This document shows, one piece after another, positions 1-10,124 of a DNA stretch of 64,000 nt; the first letter of the stretch is position 1, and each line of letters begins with the position of its first letter. The stretch is from contig JBBBDQ010001918.1 of NCBI GenBank assembly GCA_037127315.1, forward strand, positions 5,192,501 through 5,256,500, in the 5' to 3' direction. The position numbers and the translations under genes are program-made. This DNA is from Ascarosepion bandense. Its lineage: Eukaryota > Mollusca > Cephalopoda > Sepiida > Sepiidae. The notes beneath the pieces are model-generated. The model did not search any database. It had not been told where the DNA came from and was given only the letters and a program-made list of their open reading frames with translations.

Positions 1-165
1 CCAATTTTAAATTGAATCGTTCTTTTTGCTGACAACCATGCATTGTCTTCTTGCCAATAGTCTTTTTTTCTCGCTTCCCTTCACTATCTTTTGTAAGAGT
101 TCTTGTAGTTTTCCTATTTTGTGTCTGCTACCAACACTGTGTCATCTACATATCTTATCCTGGTA
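1..165 (-). mobile_element. LINE-B reverse transcriptase fragment
   Basis: Read on the minus strand, positions 160-120 translate to IRYVDDTVLVAD, the catalytic YxDD box of a non-LTR reverse transcriptase. Weaker similarity continues to base 1, with a stop codon and frame breaks. It matches the RT segments at 14.6, 15.1 and 15.7 kb, so I place it in the same family. It runs off the window edge and is a dead copy. Confidence 0.65.
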
Positions 166-345
166 GGACTTCTAATGCTCTCAGAATTCTCACCGACGTG
201 TCTTGGCTTACGTCATGTCTTTTCTACAAATATTTTTATGGCAACTACATTGAAGAGTTTTTCCCTTGGTACCCCGGATGTATGAATGTAAGCGTACTAC
301 CAGATTGGCATCAAGGTTCCAGCTTCTTATAATTAAAATATCTGT
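165..345 (+). mobile_element. LINE-A C-terminal fragment
   Basis: The frame reads LTSCLFYKYFYG and then a diverged tail. It aligns with the conserved C-terminal block ASLCLFYKYFHGFCSDEL found in the other LINE-A copies. It directly abuts the oppositely oriented LINE-B fragment. Only about 60 residues are recognisable and no 3' UTR remains. Confidence 0.5.
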
Positions 346-374
346 TTGCAACTGCCACTTCCACTCCAACAAGT

Positions 375-885
375 CCTGGACATGACGGTAGCAAGGACTC
401 TTATTGGCAGGTTGTGAGGAGCATGGAACCACCTCTTAATTAATGTTGTTCCCAGATTCACTCTGACCTGCTGTGGTAATACTTGTTAGGGTCATAGCTA
501 TGGGCAAATAATTAACCCCCAAACTGGGGTCAAAACACTATGGCAGTATAAAAATAGACATTTATAGAAAATATACTTTTTGAAGAAAAATATTACCAAC
601 AAAACACCTCTGAAGCTGAAGCAAAAATTATTACCATAACACATTTTTGAAGGAAAAAGATATTATCAGCAAAACATTTTTGAATACAAAACTAAAAGAC
701 ATTTTCAGTTTTCTAAAATAAAAAAATAATAAAAACAAAAATTTCTTTAAAATCTGTCTAAATCAATCTTCTCACTGTAACGGAACATTAAAAAAAACAA
801 TAATTAAAACCACACTTTTTTTGCATTAAATAACCCAAGAGATTGGTATGCCGTTAAACAAAACCCAACCCTAAACTCTTCTACT
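375..885 (+). repeat. Dispersed repeat R, copy 1
   Basis: An unclassified repeat of about 500 bp. It starts near GGTTGTGAGGAGCATGG, passes AGCTATGGGCAAATA, then several AACACATTTTTGAAG-type blocks, and ends near GGTATGCCGTTAAACAAAA. Related copies lie at 16.8-18.0 kb (split by a LINE), 39.8 kb and 53.4 kb. No coding capacity or terminal structure was recognised, so its class is unknown. Confidence 0.6.
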
Positions 886-1065
886 CCAACAGTTCTTGTT
901 TTCTCACATTCCCCACCTATGAACCTACATTCCGTTTATTTGTTTCTCTGATAAATAGAATCTTCAAAAAAATGTAAATGCAACATGAATTCTTCTTGAA
1001 TCCATTTATCCTTTGTACTAAATCCTCTCTGTCTTTTTTCCATTTTCGGTGTCTATTTATGAGTG

Positions 1066-1107
1066 GTATTCCCGCCTTGATTGGGGTGAAATGATTAAAA
1101 AAATGTA
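1066..1107 (+). mobile_element. LINE-A 3' tail fragment
   Basis: CCTTGATTGGGGTGAAATG followed by ATTAAAAAAA is the terminal signature of LINE-A 3' UTRs (typically CCTTGCTCGGGGTGAAATGA plus an A-rich tail). Only the last 40 or so bases are present. Confidence 0.5.
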
Positions 1108-1894
1108 ATAAATTTATACACTTGTATTGCGTGTAATTCACTACACTCAGTTGTTGACTCAGCTGCCAAACCTCATCGCTTCGGTAAGCATGCATTTTTC
1201 CAAGCCCTTCATACCCCTAACCACGTTGTACTATTTCTTCTCTTCACACTGTCTATCTTCAACTTCAACCGTCACCATATCATTATCATCTCCAACGCAC
1301 CGTACCGGACAATTCTTCCCCTTTTTAATTCGTTCTTTTTACTGTCCACCGTTTTCGAGCTTGCACTGGAATTGTTTCCCGACCGGCTTTCATCTTGATG
1401 AAACGGCAGATCAGAACTTCTTACGGCACGTACAGTTGACACAGTCACATACCAGTGTACACAACACAGAGCTGACATTACACAGCCAAAGCCCCTCACT
1501 CCCAGGAACGATCCACCTTCAAATTTCAAACACTGAGGGAATTTTGTTTCTGGCCACATTTTTTCTCTCCCTCTCTTTTTTTCTCTTTCTCATTATTACT
1601 CAGTCGCTCGTTACTTCAATTTCTACAACCAACCGAGCCGGCCGATTCGTCTGAAACCTCTTCATCACGACTGTCTCAGATTCTGTCGTTTCAGGATCCT
1701 TGTCGTCATTGGGTTCGTCTTTTTTACCACCTTTCCCACACCATACATCATAGATTAATCCACTATGTAGCATCATACTGCTTATTCTGTTTGTGTTACA
1801 GTTTGCTTTTAAGCGTGATCACGTATTGCAAAGAAAACACTTTGCTTAATGCTTTCTGAATAGATATTTGCACAGGATTTGTGCACACATCAAC

Positions 1895-1897
<3 letters not shown>
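1108..1897. other. Unassigned stretch with a 175-codon open frame
   Basis: Positions 1127-1654 on the plus strand are open for 175 codons, rich in Ser, Thr, Leu and Phe, with a hydrophobic C-terminal segment. I recognise no domain, the opposite strand is also partly open, and no splice or promoter context is evident. It is most likely a chance frame in pyrimidine-rich DNA. The rest of the stretch shows nothing I can name. Confidence 0.2.
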
Positions 1898-1936
<39 letters not shown>

Positions 1937-1954
1937 CGTGTGTGTGTGTGTATG

Positions 1955-2158
1955 GTGTCCCGAAAAAAGATTTAATCGTTAAATAAGAAAAAAAATGCAG
2001 TATTTATTGACTTACAAACAAGATTAATACTTACCATTAAAAATATTAATATTCATTGAATTACAAAGAAGATTCATAGTATAAATTATATATTAAATGA
2101 AATTAAATGCATGCAATTGGAAAAAAAATCTAGAAATTATTACATAGTTTTGGGACAC
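1955..2158 (+). mobile_element. Short MITE with GTGTCCCRAAA inverted ends, copy 1
   Basis: The 204-bp unit begins GTGTCCCGAAAA and ends TTTTGGGACAC, giving short inverted ends of about 11 bp. The interior is AT-rich and non-coding. A second copy starts 318 bp later. Both are separated and flanked by (CA)n/(TA)n runs. The superfamily cannot be assigned. Confidence 0.6.
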
Positions 2159-2214
2159 GTTATAAACGCTCGCATACATACGCGCGCGTACACCCACACA
2201 CAAACACGCACGGA

Positions 2215-2215
2215 T

Positions 2216-2272
<57 letters not shown>
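2215..2272. repeat. (CA)n(TA)n microsatellite
   Basis: A compound dinucleotide run between the two MITE copies. A similar compound run precedes copy 1 (1898-1954) and another follows copy 2 (2477-2583). Confidence 0.9.
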
Positions 2273-2468
2273 GTGTCCCGAAAAAAATTTAATCTTTTTT
2301 TACTAAAAAATGTATTGTTTATTAATTATAAACAAGATAACTTACCATTAAAAATATTTGTATTCATTGACTTACAAAAAAGATTTATGGTATAAATTAA
2401 ATATAAATTAGAATTAAATGCATGCAACTGAAAAAATTTCTAGAAGTTATTACATAGTTTTGGGACAC
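2273..2468 (+). mobile_element. Short MITE, copy 2
   Basis: A 196-bp relative of the 1955-2158 unit with the same terminal motifs and a readily alignable interior (for example AATTAAATGCATGCAA near the right end). The copy and its downstream CA/TA run repeat the layout of the first unit, which suggests duplication of MITE plus microsatellite. Confidence 0.6.
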
Positions 2469-2473
2469 GTTAT

Positions 2474-2584
<111 letters not shown>

Positions 2585-2650
2585 ATGTCATCAAAAATTC
2601 TACTCTGATCAATCCCTGAAAATACATTGCAAACATTGCGTTTTAATTTT

Positions 2651-2881
2651 TAATAAAATCCGTTCATACTCATGCATTATCTTTCGTGTATTATAATTGA
2701 AAGATGAAAGAAATGAGCTGCAACGTTGACAGATGTTATTATCAATGCTTTCTCAATGTTCCCAAGTACTTTTAATCTCTTTCCGAAACCATCTTCAGGG
2801 GGTGTGAGGTGTGCTAACAAGAAATAACATCTTTCAATTATAACGCGCGAAAGACTATCCGTGAGTATGAACGGATTTTAC
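2651..2881. repeat. Foldback repeat S, copy 1
   Basis: Left arm 2651-2707 and right arm 2828-2881 are inverted repeats of about 53 bp with a handful of mismatches, sharing AAAATCCGTTCATACTCA. The central loop carries CCATCTTCAGGGGGTG. A related copy lies at 20,640-20,870. It could be a MITE or a hairpin element; no target duplication was resolved. Confidence 0.6.
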
Positions 2882-2920
2882 TAAAATTAAGCGGACGCAA
2901 TATTTGAAATCTACTTAATC

Positions 2921-3032
<112 letters not shown>

Positions 3033-3127
3033 CTTCTTACTTGTTTGAACATTATTTTTTCATAGATTATAGTATTTGAGTCGATACACTTTTTTATTAA
3101 ATAAATATATTTTATTTATTTATTTAT

Positions 3128-3328
3128 TTTTTTATAAAAAGCAAGGTATTTTACTGCCACTGTTGAGTTGGTGGTTGCATAGTTACATAGAAAGAAAGAT
3201 ATCAGAAAGAGTTAAGGTTACAGGGGGTGTCAGGAAGAGGGTAGGAGAAGGGTGAGAATACTGATGTAAGTGTAGTGGACGAAGGAAGGAGCATGAGACA
3301 GAGAGAGAGAGAGAGAGAGAGAGGATAT
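3128..3328 (-). mobile_element. LINE-A 3' UTR, truncated by a second LINE-A
   Basis: On the minus strand the block ends with the LINE-A signature (ACTGCCACTG, then a GCAAGG-derived motif and A-rich tail). The sequence matches the UTR at 59.1-59.3 kb, including GGGTGTCAGGAAGAG. It includes a (GA)n run at 3299-3323 and stops where the next LINE-A tail begins, so one copy lies against another. Confidence 0.55.
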
Positions 3329-4400
3329 TTTTTTAATCATTTCATCCCAAGCAAGGAATTCCATTGCCACTATAGCGCAGGGGGTTACATAGGGGAAGTT
3401 GCTGAGAGAGCGATTAGATATAAGAAATGTCAGAAGGAGGGTGATAGACGAGTGAAGGAGGTACATAGGAACAGTGTTTGAGAGAATGGGTGCGATTTAG
3501 TGAGTTAGGAGGTGTCTATTGACCTTACATTTAAACTCCTGGAGGTTGTAGCCGTCGGGGAAGCAAGTATGCAGAAGGGAATTCCACAGGCGAGAAGTAC
3601 GAGAAAAGAAGCTGTTGGAGTAGAAATTGCGGTTACATTTTATCTGTTTCTTTGTAAAAGGGTTGGACCTAGTTGCTAATCTCGTATCTCGTGCAAATTC
3701 GTACCTAGGGGGCACCAGTGATCTAAGTTCATCGGAGAAGAAGCCGTAAAAGTATTTATAGAAGAGGCACAGGGAAGCCACGTCACGCCGTTGAGAGAGT
3801 GACTGCAGGCGGTCAACCAAGTCGGTATCGATCACATTACAGATTCTCAGTTGTATTTTGTCAAGAACCCCGAGGAGAATAGCAGGGGCACCCGACTAGA
3901 TGTGGCAGCAGTATTCAATACAAGGACGGATGGTATGTGCAGGAAAGATTCAGACGGAAAGAACTTCCGGGCCCTGCACAGAGAACTGACTTTCATAGCA
4001 GCGGATTTAGCAATGGATTCGATATAGTCATACCACTTGAGGTCCGCTGAGAGTGTTAGGCCAAGCAGGCGTAATGTTTTACTTTCTGGGAGGCAAGCCT
4101 GTTCCATACTAATGAGAGGTAGGTGCGGTTGTCTTTGGTGATTAATTGATAGCAGCTTCGTTTTGGAAGAATTGAAATTTTCGAGCCATTTCTTACCCCA
4201 GTCCGCTAAGGATTGGACGTCCTTCTCAAGCTCGGCAGCGAGGTTCGCTTTGTTGTCCACACCAGATTTTTGATCGAGGCGAGTGTAAACTGCGATATAT
4301 GCGTGACTCTTCAGAAATGAATTGTGTTCTCTTGGTGACTGGCGTCTGTATACACTGCTTATATGCAAGACGTTAAAATTTCCCTTATCTGATTCCATGC
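3329..4400 (-). mobile_element. LINE-A, 5'-truncated copy
   Basis: A minus-strand non-LTR retrotransposon fragment covering the end of the reverse transcriptase, the C-terminal block and the 3' UTR. Frame 4398-3847 carries KKWLENFNSSKTKLLSINH and LRLLGLTLSADLKWYDYI, typical of the region after the YADD box in CR1/Jockey-like RTs. Frame 3835-3497 carries RRDVASLCLFYKYFYGFF and ends in NRHLLTH. The two are split by a frameshift and stop near 3840, so the copy is dead. Clade assignment is inference. Confidence 0.8.
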
Positions 4401-4436
4401 GCTGATGGCTTAGGGAGTAGCGACTTATAATTTATA

Positions 4437-5010
4437 ATTCCTAATTATTCTTGACAAGCTCCAAAGGAGAGTCTGTAATGTGTACTGATCTGGCGACTCG
4501 ACTGCAGCCACTTTCCCATCGTCGAAATGTGGCCTCCCTCTGTCTCTTCTATAAATAGTTTCATGGCTTCTGCTCTGATGAGCTTAAGTCACTGATGCCT
4601 CCTCAACAGGTGTTTACCCGTGCAACCAGACTGGCAACTCATTCACAGTCAGGTTAGCCAAATGCAGACGACAATTCTACTCCTGCAGCTTCCTCTCTCG
4701 CACTTCCCGCCTGTGGAACTCACTCCCGTATTCTTGCTTTCCTGACGGCTACAACCTCCAGAAATTTAAATGCAAAGTTAATACTCATCTACTAACCACT
4801 GGCCTCTAGCTCTCTCCCCTCCCCTGTATAACCTTCCCTTTCTCTCCACCTATGTATGTCATCGCACCTTCTTTCTCAGCTTTCTATTGTTCCTTTCTAA
4901 CTAGCTTGTACTCCTCACTCATTTCTAATTAATCTTTTTACATTTATGTAACCCCCTGCACATCAGTGGCGTTTCTGCCTTGCTCGGGGTGAAATGATTA
5001 AAAAAAATAT
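4437..5010 (+). mobile_element. LINE-A 3' end, head-to-head with the previous copy
   Basis: Starts within the RT tail (CTTGACAAGCTCCAAAGGAG), continues through the CLFYK block (an in-frame stop replaces the Tyr codon after Lys), and ends CTTGCTCGGGGTGAAATGAT plus an A run. Its 5' edge lies about 40 bp from the 5' edge of the minus-strand copy, giving a head-to-head pair as expected from twin priming or two independent insertions. Confidence 0.75.
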
Positions 5011-5029
5011 ATATATATATATACAAAAC

Positions 5030-5085
5030 AGTTATTGCAAATCGTCTGAAGACACCACAACACTAAAACCGTTATTACCTCAAAA
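5030..5085 (+). ncRNA. Degenerate hammerhead-like motif (repeat U, copy 4)
   Basis: Contains AGTTATT, then CTGAAGA at 5046-5052 (fits the CUGANGA core), then a decayed stem II region and AAAACC where GAAACC is expected. It aligns with the better preserved copies at 45.14-45.85 kb. A short TA run lies just upstream. It is not expected to cleave. Confidence 0.35.
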
Positions 5086-5216
5086 ACATAATTGCGTTAA
5101 AAATACTTAAATTTTGGCATTAAATAACCCATTAGGGTTGGTATGCTACTAAAACAAAACAAGAAAAACTAAAAACAACCTACAATCAACAGGGAACAAG
5201 CTACGACTGTGACGGT

Positions 5217-5217
<1 letters not shown>

Positions 5218-5257
<40 letters not shown>
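5218..5257. repeat. (ATT)n microsatellite
   Basis: A pure trinucleotide run of about 13 units. Confidence 0.9.
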
Positions 5258-5417
5258 TGTGAATGACAACGAATTGAAAATAAAAGTAGAGTTCATTATA
5301 AAACAAGTTTTATATACACTACCGGGCATAATTATTAGGCCACCGAATGTTTAAAAAAAATGTTGTATTTCATAATATTTTTAGCATTTATTGCCAAGTG
5401 AATGATTATAAATGAAA

Positions 5418-5482
5418 TTTTTTTTAATCATATCACCCTAAGGAAGGCGGTAACGCCACTGAGGTGCAGGGGGCTACGTAAG
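5418..5482 (-). mobile_element. LINE-A 3' tail inside the MITE
   Basis: Minus-strand copy of the LINE-A terminus: poly-T, then ATCATATCACCCTAAGGAAG and GGTGCAGGGGGCTACGTAAG. It matches the end of other LINE-A copies and shows retroposition into, or capture by, the MITE. Confidence 0.65.
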
Positions 5483-5483
5483 A

Positions 5484-6016
5484 GTGGAAAAGTTAGAAAA
5501 GAAAGCCGGAAACCACATCCTAAACAGGGAACAAGGGATGAGCCCCTTCACCTGTTTAATAGACGTGGGTGGAGTGCGAACCGGGCGATAGTTTAGTTTA
5601 TCTACTCCAATTGAAAAAAAAAAAAGAAAAGAGTGAAAAGATTGGAAAAGAGAAAGCCGGAAACCACATCCTAAACAGGAAACAAGGGATGAGCCTCTTC
5701 ACCTGTTTTATAGACGTGGGTGGAGTGCGAACCAAGGCGATAGTTTAGTTTATCTACTCCAATTGAAAAAAAAAGAAAAAAAAGAAAAGAGTGAAAAGAT
5801 TGGAAAAGAGAAAGCCGGAAACCACATCCTAAACAGGAAACAAGGGATGAGCCTCTTCACCTGTTTTATAGACGTGGGTGGAGTGCGAACCGGGCGATAG
5901 TTTAGTTTATCTACTCCAACTGAAAAAAAAAAAGAAAAGAGTGAAAAGATTGGAAAAGAGAAAGCCGGAAACCACATCCTAAACAGGAAACAAGCGATGA
6001 GCCTCTTCACCTGTTA
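5484..6016. repeat. Tandem repeat, 150-158 bp unit, about 3.5 copies
   Basis: The unit contains AGCCGGAAACCACATCC, CTCTTCACCTGTTTTATAGA and TCTACTCCAA followed by an A-rich stretch. GAGTGAAAAG recurs at 5631, 5789 and 5939. Copies are nearly identical, so amplification is recent. It begins just after the nested LINE tail and stays inside the MITE. Confidence 0.85.
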
Positions 6017-6274
6017 TGATTCTTTTCTTAATACTGCAGAATAACATGTGCATCAAATGAATTTATAAATATTTAATAATTAACTCTATAACAGTTTCAT
6101 CAATAATGATTCGGAGAAGTTTATCTTTGCTTCCTTGCTTTGTAAAGTTTTGCAAAAGAATAACAAAAGAACCATTCTATTTTCATTTGGCAACAATTAC
6201 TAAAAATAGTATGAAATACATCATTTCTTTAAAAAAAAACCTGGATGGGCCTAATAATTATGGCCGGTAGTGTA

Positions 6275-6636
6275 CACAGCCATTAGACTTGATTGGTATT
6301 TATTTATTAATCAGACATATTGTTAAAAGTTAAATGCAGCGTCAATTGCTTTTTTTATCTTCTTGATTCACGTTCATCTTTTATTCTTTTCTCAATACTC
6401 CCAGTGAAGAATAGAAGGTGCGTCAAATAGTTTGATGCACCTTTTATTTATTAAACAGTGTAGGTAATTTCTTTTCTTCTAGAATTTCAGGGGAGGTAAT
6501 ATTCAGCTTTGCTTGATCGGAAAAAAATTCTTCGTAGATAAAGTCAGATCTAACGACATTTGTCTCTGCCCAGAGAGAGCATAATTTTCTGTAATAAGGT
6601 TTCTCGAATTTTCAGTCCGGTAAGCGACAATTTCGC
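6275..6636. other. Unassigned stretch with one small hairpin
   Basis: No gene or known repeat seen. AAGGTGCGTCAAA (6415-6427) and TTTGATGCACCTT (6431-6443) form a 13-bp stem with a 3-nt loop, followed by a T run. Confidence 0.4.
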
Positions 6637-7132
6637 TAGAAACAAAGAAGAGAGCACTGGATTGCTATGTTATGTCAGTTCTTCACTGTGAATGCTGGAC
6701 AATATCATCAAAGATGAAGGAAAAACTTGAAGCAACTGAAATGTGGTTCTACAGAAGGATGCTGCAAATATCATGGATCCAGCATGTGAGCAATGATGAA
6801 GTTTTGGAAATGATTGAAACGAAAAGGAAATTAATACTAAGCATCAGGAAGAGACATCTGAAGTTCCTGGGACATGCAATGAGGAAAGAGGGCTTGGAGA
6901 ACATGATATTAACAGGTCAGATAGACAGAAAAAGAGACAGGGGAAAACAGCGGATAATATATTTGAAGGACCTAATCAGGTGCATGATGGAACGAGGATG
7001 GCATTGTGTAACAGGAGAAGGCGTGCTAACAGCCACCAGGGATAAGGAGGCATGAAAATCCATGATCGCCTACGTCCTGAAAGAACAGGACACGAAGAAG
7101 AAGAAGAAGAAGAAGAAGAAGAAGAAGAAATA
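6637..7132 (+). mobile_element. LINE-B 3' end with (GAA)n tail
   Basis: The frame from about 6637 reads LETKKRALDCYVMSVLHCE, then ATEMWFYRRMLQIS and RKRHLKFLGHAMRKEGLENM, the C-terminal region of endonuclease/reverse transcriptase-type LINE proteins common in invertebrates. It ends at a stop at 7053-7055, followed by about 40 bp and a (GAA)n tail (7093-7130). Only the C-terminus survives. Related copies: 15.6-16.7, 17.2-17.9 and 54.6-55.2 kb. Confidence 0.8.
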
Positions 7133-7147
7133 AATAAATATCAGTCA

Positions 7148-7432
7148 ATTAGTTAAGTGTCATCAGTGATACACGCTTCGGCGATCAAGTTTCTTTTGAT
7201 CCATCATGGAAGATTTGCTATTTCTTTCTGCAGTAGACTGGCTGCCAACCAAGTCTATAGAACCTAATCTCCCCTTCTGTTTAGCCCATAGCTGGAGGGA
7301 GAAAAGATAGATTAATACCTTTCCCAAGAGTATTTGCCAGTAAGTAAATGCAACGAATTCAACTGGAATTCGCACTCGGTTCTTCGGTTTCGCACTCTTA
7401 GCCGACATCTATTGCACAACAAGGCACAGCCA
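7148..7432 (-). mobile_element. SINE-1 (tRNA-headed SINE)
   Basis: Minus-strand copy. The 3' side GTTAAGTG..ATACACGCTT lies at the left. The body GGTAGACTGG-type block and GTATTTGCCAGTAAGTAAATG follow, and the tRNA-like head at the right is decayed (CATCTATTGCACAACAAGG). Diverged and old. Confidence 0.75.
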
Positions 7433-8283
7433 ACCATAATGCACACTAAATGAATATACCTTTTAATAAATAAGCAGTACATCAACTCAATTACGGGTAG
7501 CCACTAAAAGTAACGTTTAAGTAATAAAAACATAACAATAATCAGAGTAAAAGAAAATAATATATTCGTTTAGCAAATCCTACACATTATTTATATCGGG
7601 AGGCCACATAATCATCGCACTTTTAAAATAATGTTCGACCCTTAATATCATTATTCTTTCTCTTCTTTTTCCTCTTCATTTCCGTCATTAAATATTCGCA
7701 TTGATTCTCGATTCGTTTAACACATTAAACCAAAAATTAGTACTAGCTCATCACCATCAGTCGAGGTGACATTTGAGATCTTCGTTTATTCTTATCCCAA
7801 AGGACCCGCTATCTTCATCCAGCATGCGCAGTTTCTAGTCCCATGGCCTGATGGTATCTGTCCGGTGCACTGAAGGCGCGCATTGCCTACCCACCTACGG
7901 CCTTAGAAGAACCGAGTCAACTCCTGCACTCTCTAACTTCGGTACATTCAACGTTTAGTGCCGTCCAATAAAGTTATATAATAAAAGTCAAACTGTCAGA
8001 TTGTCTCTCAATAGAAACAACGTTCCGATTCCTCATCCCGATAAAAATGATGTTCCACTTTAACGCTGCGGATACTAAAGAGCACAGGCAAGCGTTAATA
8101 AAGCAGTTAGCTAGAGCAATGTTTTTCTTTTTTAGTTCCTTTTTTCCGGACACCCAACGTCATTGGCTACTCATTTTTGTCAGCAATGGTCATAAGTTTC
8201 TTTATTTCGTGAATTGAAATAATTCTCCGGCCGCCCAGAACGTAACTTATATTCTCACATCACTTTTCATGCTGCTAAAATGC
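7433..8283. other. No recognised feature
   Basis: About 850 bp of AT-rich sequence without an open frame of note, a repeat I can match elsewhere in the window, or RNA gene features. Confidence 0.4.
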
Positions 8284-8700
8284 ATTTTTTTTAATCATTT
8301 CACCCCGAGCAAGGCAGAAACGCCACTGATGTGCAGGGGGCTACATAAATGTAAAAAGATTAATTAGAAAAGAGTGAGGAGTATAAACTAGTTAGAAAGG
8401 AACAATAGAAAGCTGAGAAAGCAGGTGCTATGACAGATACATAGGTGGAGAGAAAGGTTATACAGGAGTGGGGAGAGAGCTAGAGTCCAGTGGTTAGTAG
8501 ATGAGTATTGACTTTGCATTTAAATTTCTGGAGGTTGTAGCCGTCAGGAAAGCAAGAATACGGGAGCGAGTTCCACAGGCGGGAAGTGCGAGAGAAGAAG
8601 CTGCAAGAGTAGAATTGTCAAAGCTGCAAGAGTAGAATTGTCAGCTGCAAGAGTAGAATTGTCAAAGCTGCAAGAGTAGAATTGTCAGCTGCAAGAGAAG
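8284..8700 (-). mobile_element. LINE-A 3' UTR with short C-terminal remnant
   Basis: Minus-strand LINE-A end: T-run, ATCATTTCACCCCGAGCAAG, GATGTGCAGGGGGCTACATA, then AATTTCTGGAGGTTGTAGCC, which encodes the end of the ORF. The copy stops in an internal 21-24 bp tandem repeat at 8597-8699. Confidence 0.75.
8597..8699. repeat. Minisatellite within LINE-A (AGCTGCAAGAGTAGAATTGT)
   Basis: About five copies of AGCTGCAAGAGTAGAATTGT with alternating CA and CAA joints. The single-copy equivalent is present once in other LINE-A copies, so it arose after insertion. Confidence 0.85.
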
Positions 8701-8945
8701 ATCACCGTCTGTGCTCACATTATTTCGTGTGCGTAAACTTTCTTAAGGAACAAATCAACACCGCCGACTCAACACCACCGACTCAACACCGAGACAACTC
8801 AGCACCAGAAATACAAAATTTTTTTAACACCGAATAAATGTATTTTTTTAAGTATTAAAACCTTAATTAGTGAATATTCTTTAATTATTTTTAATAAATT
8901 AAATCGTAAAGAAATTTATTCTTTAATAAAAAGTATTCATTGAAG

Positions 8946-9003
8946 TGAAGTAGCAGTGGTGTTTCCTGGGTAAGCTAGCCCAGGAAACACCACTGCTACT
9001 TCA
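8946..9003. repeat. Perfect 25-bp inverted repeat (hairpin)
   Basis: TGAAGTAGCAGTGGTGTTTC (8946 on) is perfectly inverted at 8979-9003, with 25-bp arms and an 8-nt spacer. It could be the remains of an inverted duplication, a MITE core or a short RNA hairpin. No homologue elsewhere in the window. Confidence 0.8.
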
Positions 9004-9234
9004 CATTAATTAATATTTTTAGAACGCTTTTTTTTAATTCATAGTTTGAATTCCCCTAGAATAGTTACCAACCAAGGTTCCAGGACACTGTCCTGTTATT
9101 TGCCAATGTAAAATTCCAAATATCTTATTTTTAATGTAATATTTCAGTTTTCCCTTTTATATGATGTCATCTTGAGTGACTTGAAATTGGTTCCAATAAT
9201 ACCGGAATAACAAAAACAACAACAAAAAAAGCAG

Positions 9235-9540
9235 TTTGTGAAAATATATGCAGAACACTATTTACATTATTTGGACTATTGTCCTCATCTTTGTTGTAAT
9301 TTTTACAAAGTTTCGGGGCTTATACGCACCGGCGTTCTTCAGGTACGTTCACTTGAAGTACAGGAATATACGGAAATACGCCAAGGTGTCACTTGCGTTA
9401 AAAGCACCAGGAAAAATGAATATGAATTTCAGTGCAGTAACGAGAGGTTCGAAATTCCTAGTACCTGAAGAGGACCGGAGCGTACAACGGCTGAAACATT
9501 GTAAAAATGACAACATAGACTAGGACAATAATGTAAATTG
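9235..9540. repeat. Foldback repeat W, copy 1
   Basis: The outer arms (about 9256-9335 and 9460-9535) are imperfect inverted repeats, e.g. TTTACATTATTTGGACTATT against AATAATGTAAAT. The inner part resembles 11,050-11,140, and the whole layout recurs at 55,240-55,640. Short open frames across it are incidental. Confidence 0.55.
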
Positions 9541-10124
9541 TGTAAATACTACATCATCTCAGAAGTATAGATAAATACTGACACACAAAACAATCCTTGA
9601 AAATATCTGGCCTCTACACCCTTACTCAGTCTTTTTTGTTTACAATGGACACAGGAACCATGATTTTTCAGTAACAAAAAAACATTTTCTCTTTCAAAAT
9701 CTCTTACAAAACAGCGTACAGTATTTTGGTTATAATCTGTGCATACACCGCTTAATATGATATAAGATTACAGTAAAGTAGCTTCTATGGACATTACATT
9801 TATAGATATTTTAATAAAATTACACTCTGTGTTATCGTTACTTTATTATCAAATTCCTTTATGTTTGAAGACGTTACTATCATTTGTAGTATGAGAAAGT
9901 AAAATTTTTCCAGGAAATCATAGTTATCCTTCCGTGGAAATTCCACGGGTTCTGCTAGGTAGAGATAAATATTGATACACGGAACAATCCTTGAAAATGA
10001 ATGTAGCAACATTGGGAAGTAGTCGGGATGCAAAATAATAAAAACCTTGACAAAATTAATCATTGGCTGAAAGAGATCAGAATGATTCATAACTATTTTG
10101 AGATTATTAGCACGTAGTGATTAT
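9541..10124. other. No recognised feature
   Basis: AT-rich. A 96-codon frame on the minus strand (10,090-9,800) has no recognisable domain and is probably chance. Confidence 0.3.

Larger units (their letters stand above)
5317..6272. mobile_element. Tc1/mariner-type MITE with nested LINE-A scrap and internal amplification
   Basis: The ends CACTACCGGGCATAATTATT (5317 on) and its inverse up to 6272 match over 25 bp with one mismatch, and are flanked by TA on both sides (5315-5316, 6273-6274), the duplication typical of Tc1/mariner elements. Weaker inverted similarity continues inward to about 5400 and from about 6185. Inside lie a LINE-A 3' tail (5418-5482, minus) and a tandem repeat. No transposase is encoded. 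Confidence 0.8.

Noticed and set aside
1127..1654. 175-codon plus-strand open frame as a host gene
   Set aside because: Pyrimidine-rich low-complexity sequence, no domain, and open frames also on the opposite strand; listed only as unassigned.
2780..2830. CTGAAGATGGTTTCGGAAAG in repeat S (minus strand) as a hammerhead
   Set aside because: Only 8 nt separate CTGAAGA and GAAA with no stem II; this looks like a common retroelement-end phrase.
9310..9500. CTGAAGA..GAAAC in repeat W as another hammerhead
   Set aside because: The core-like strings are present, but the cleavage position reads A-C instead of U-H and no stem I pairing can be drawn.
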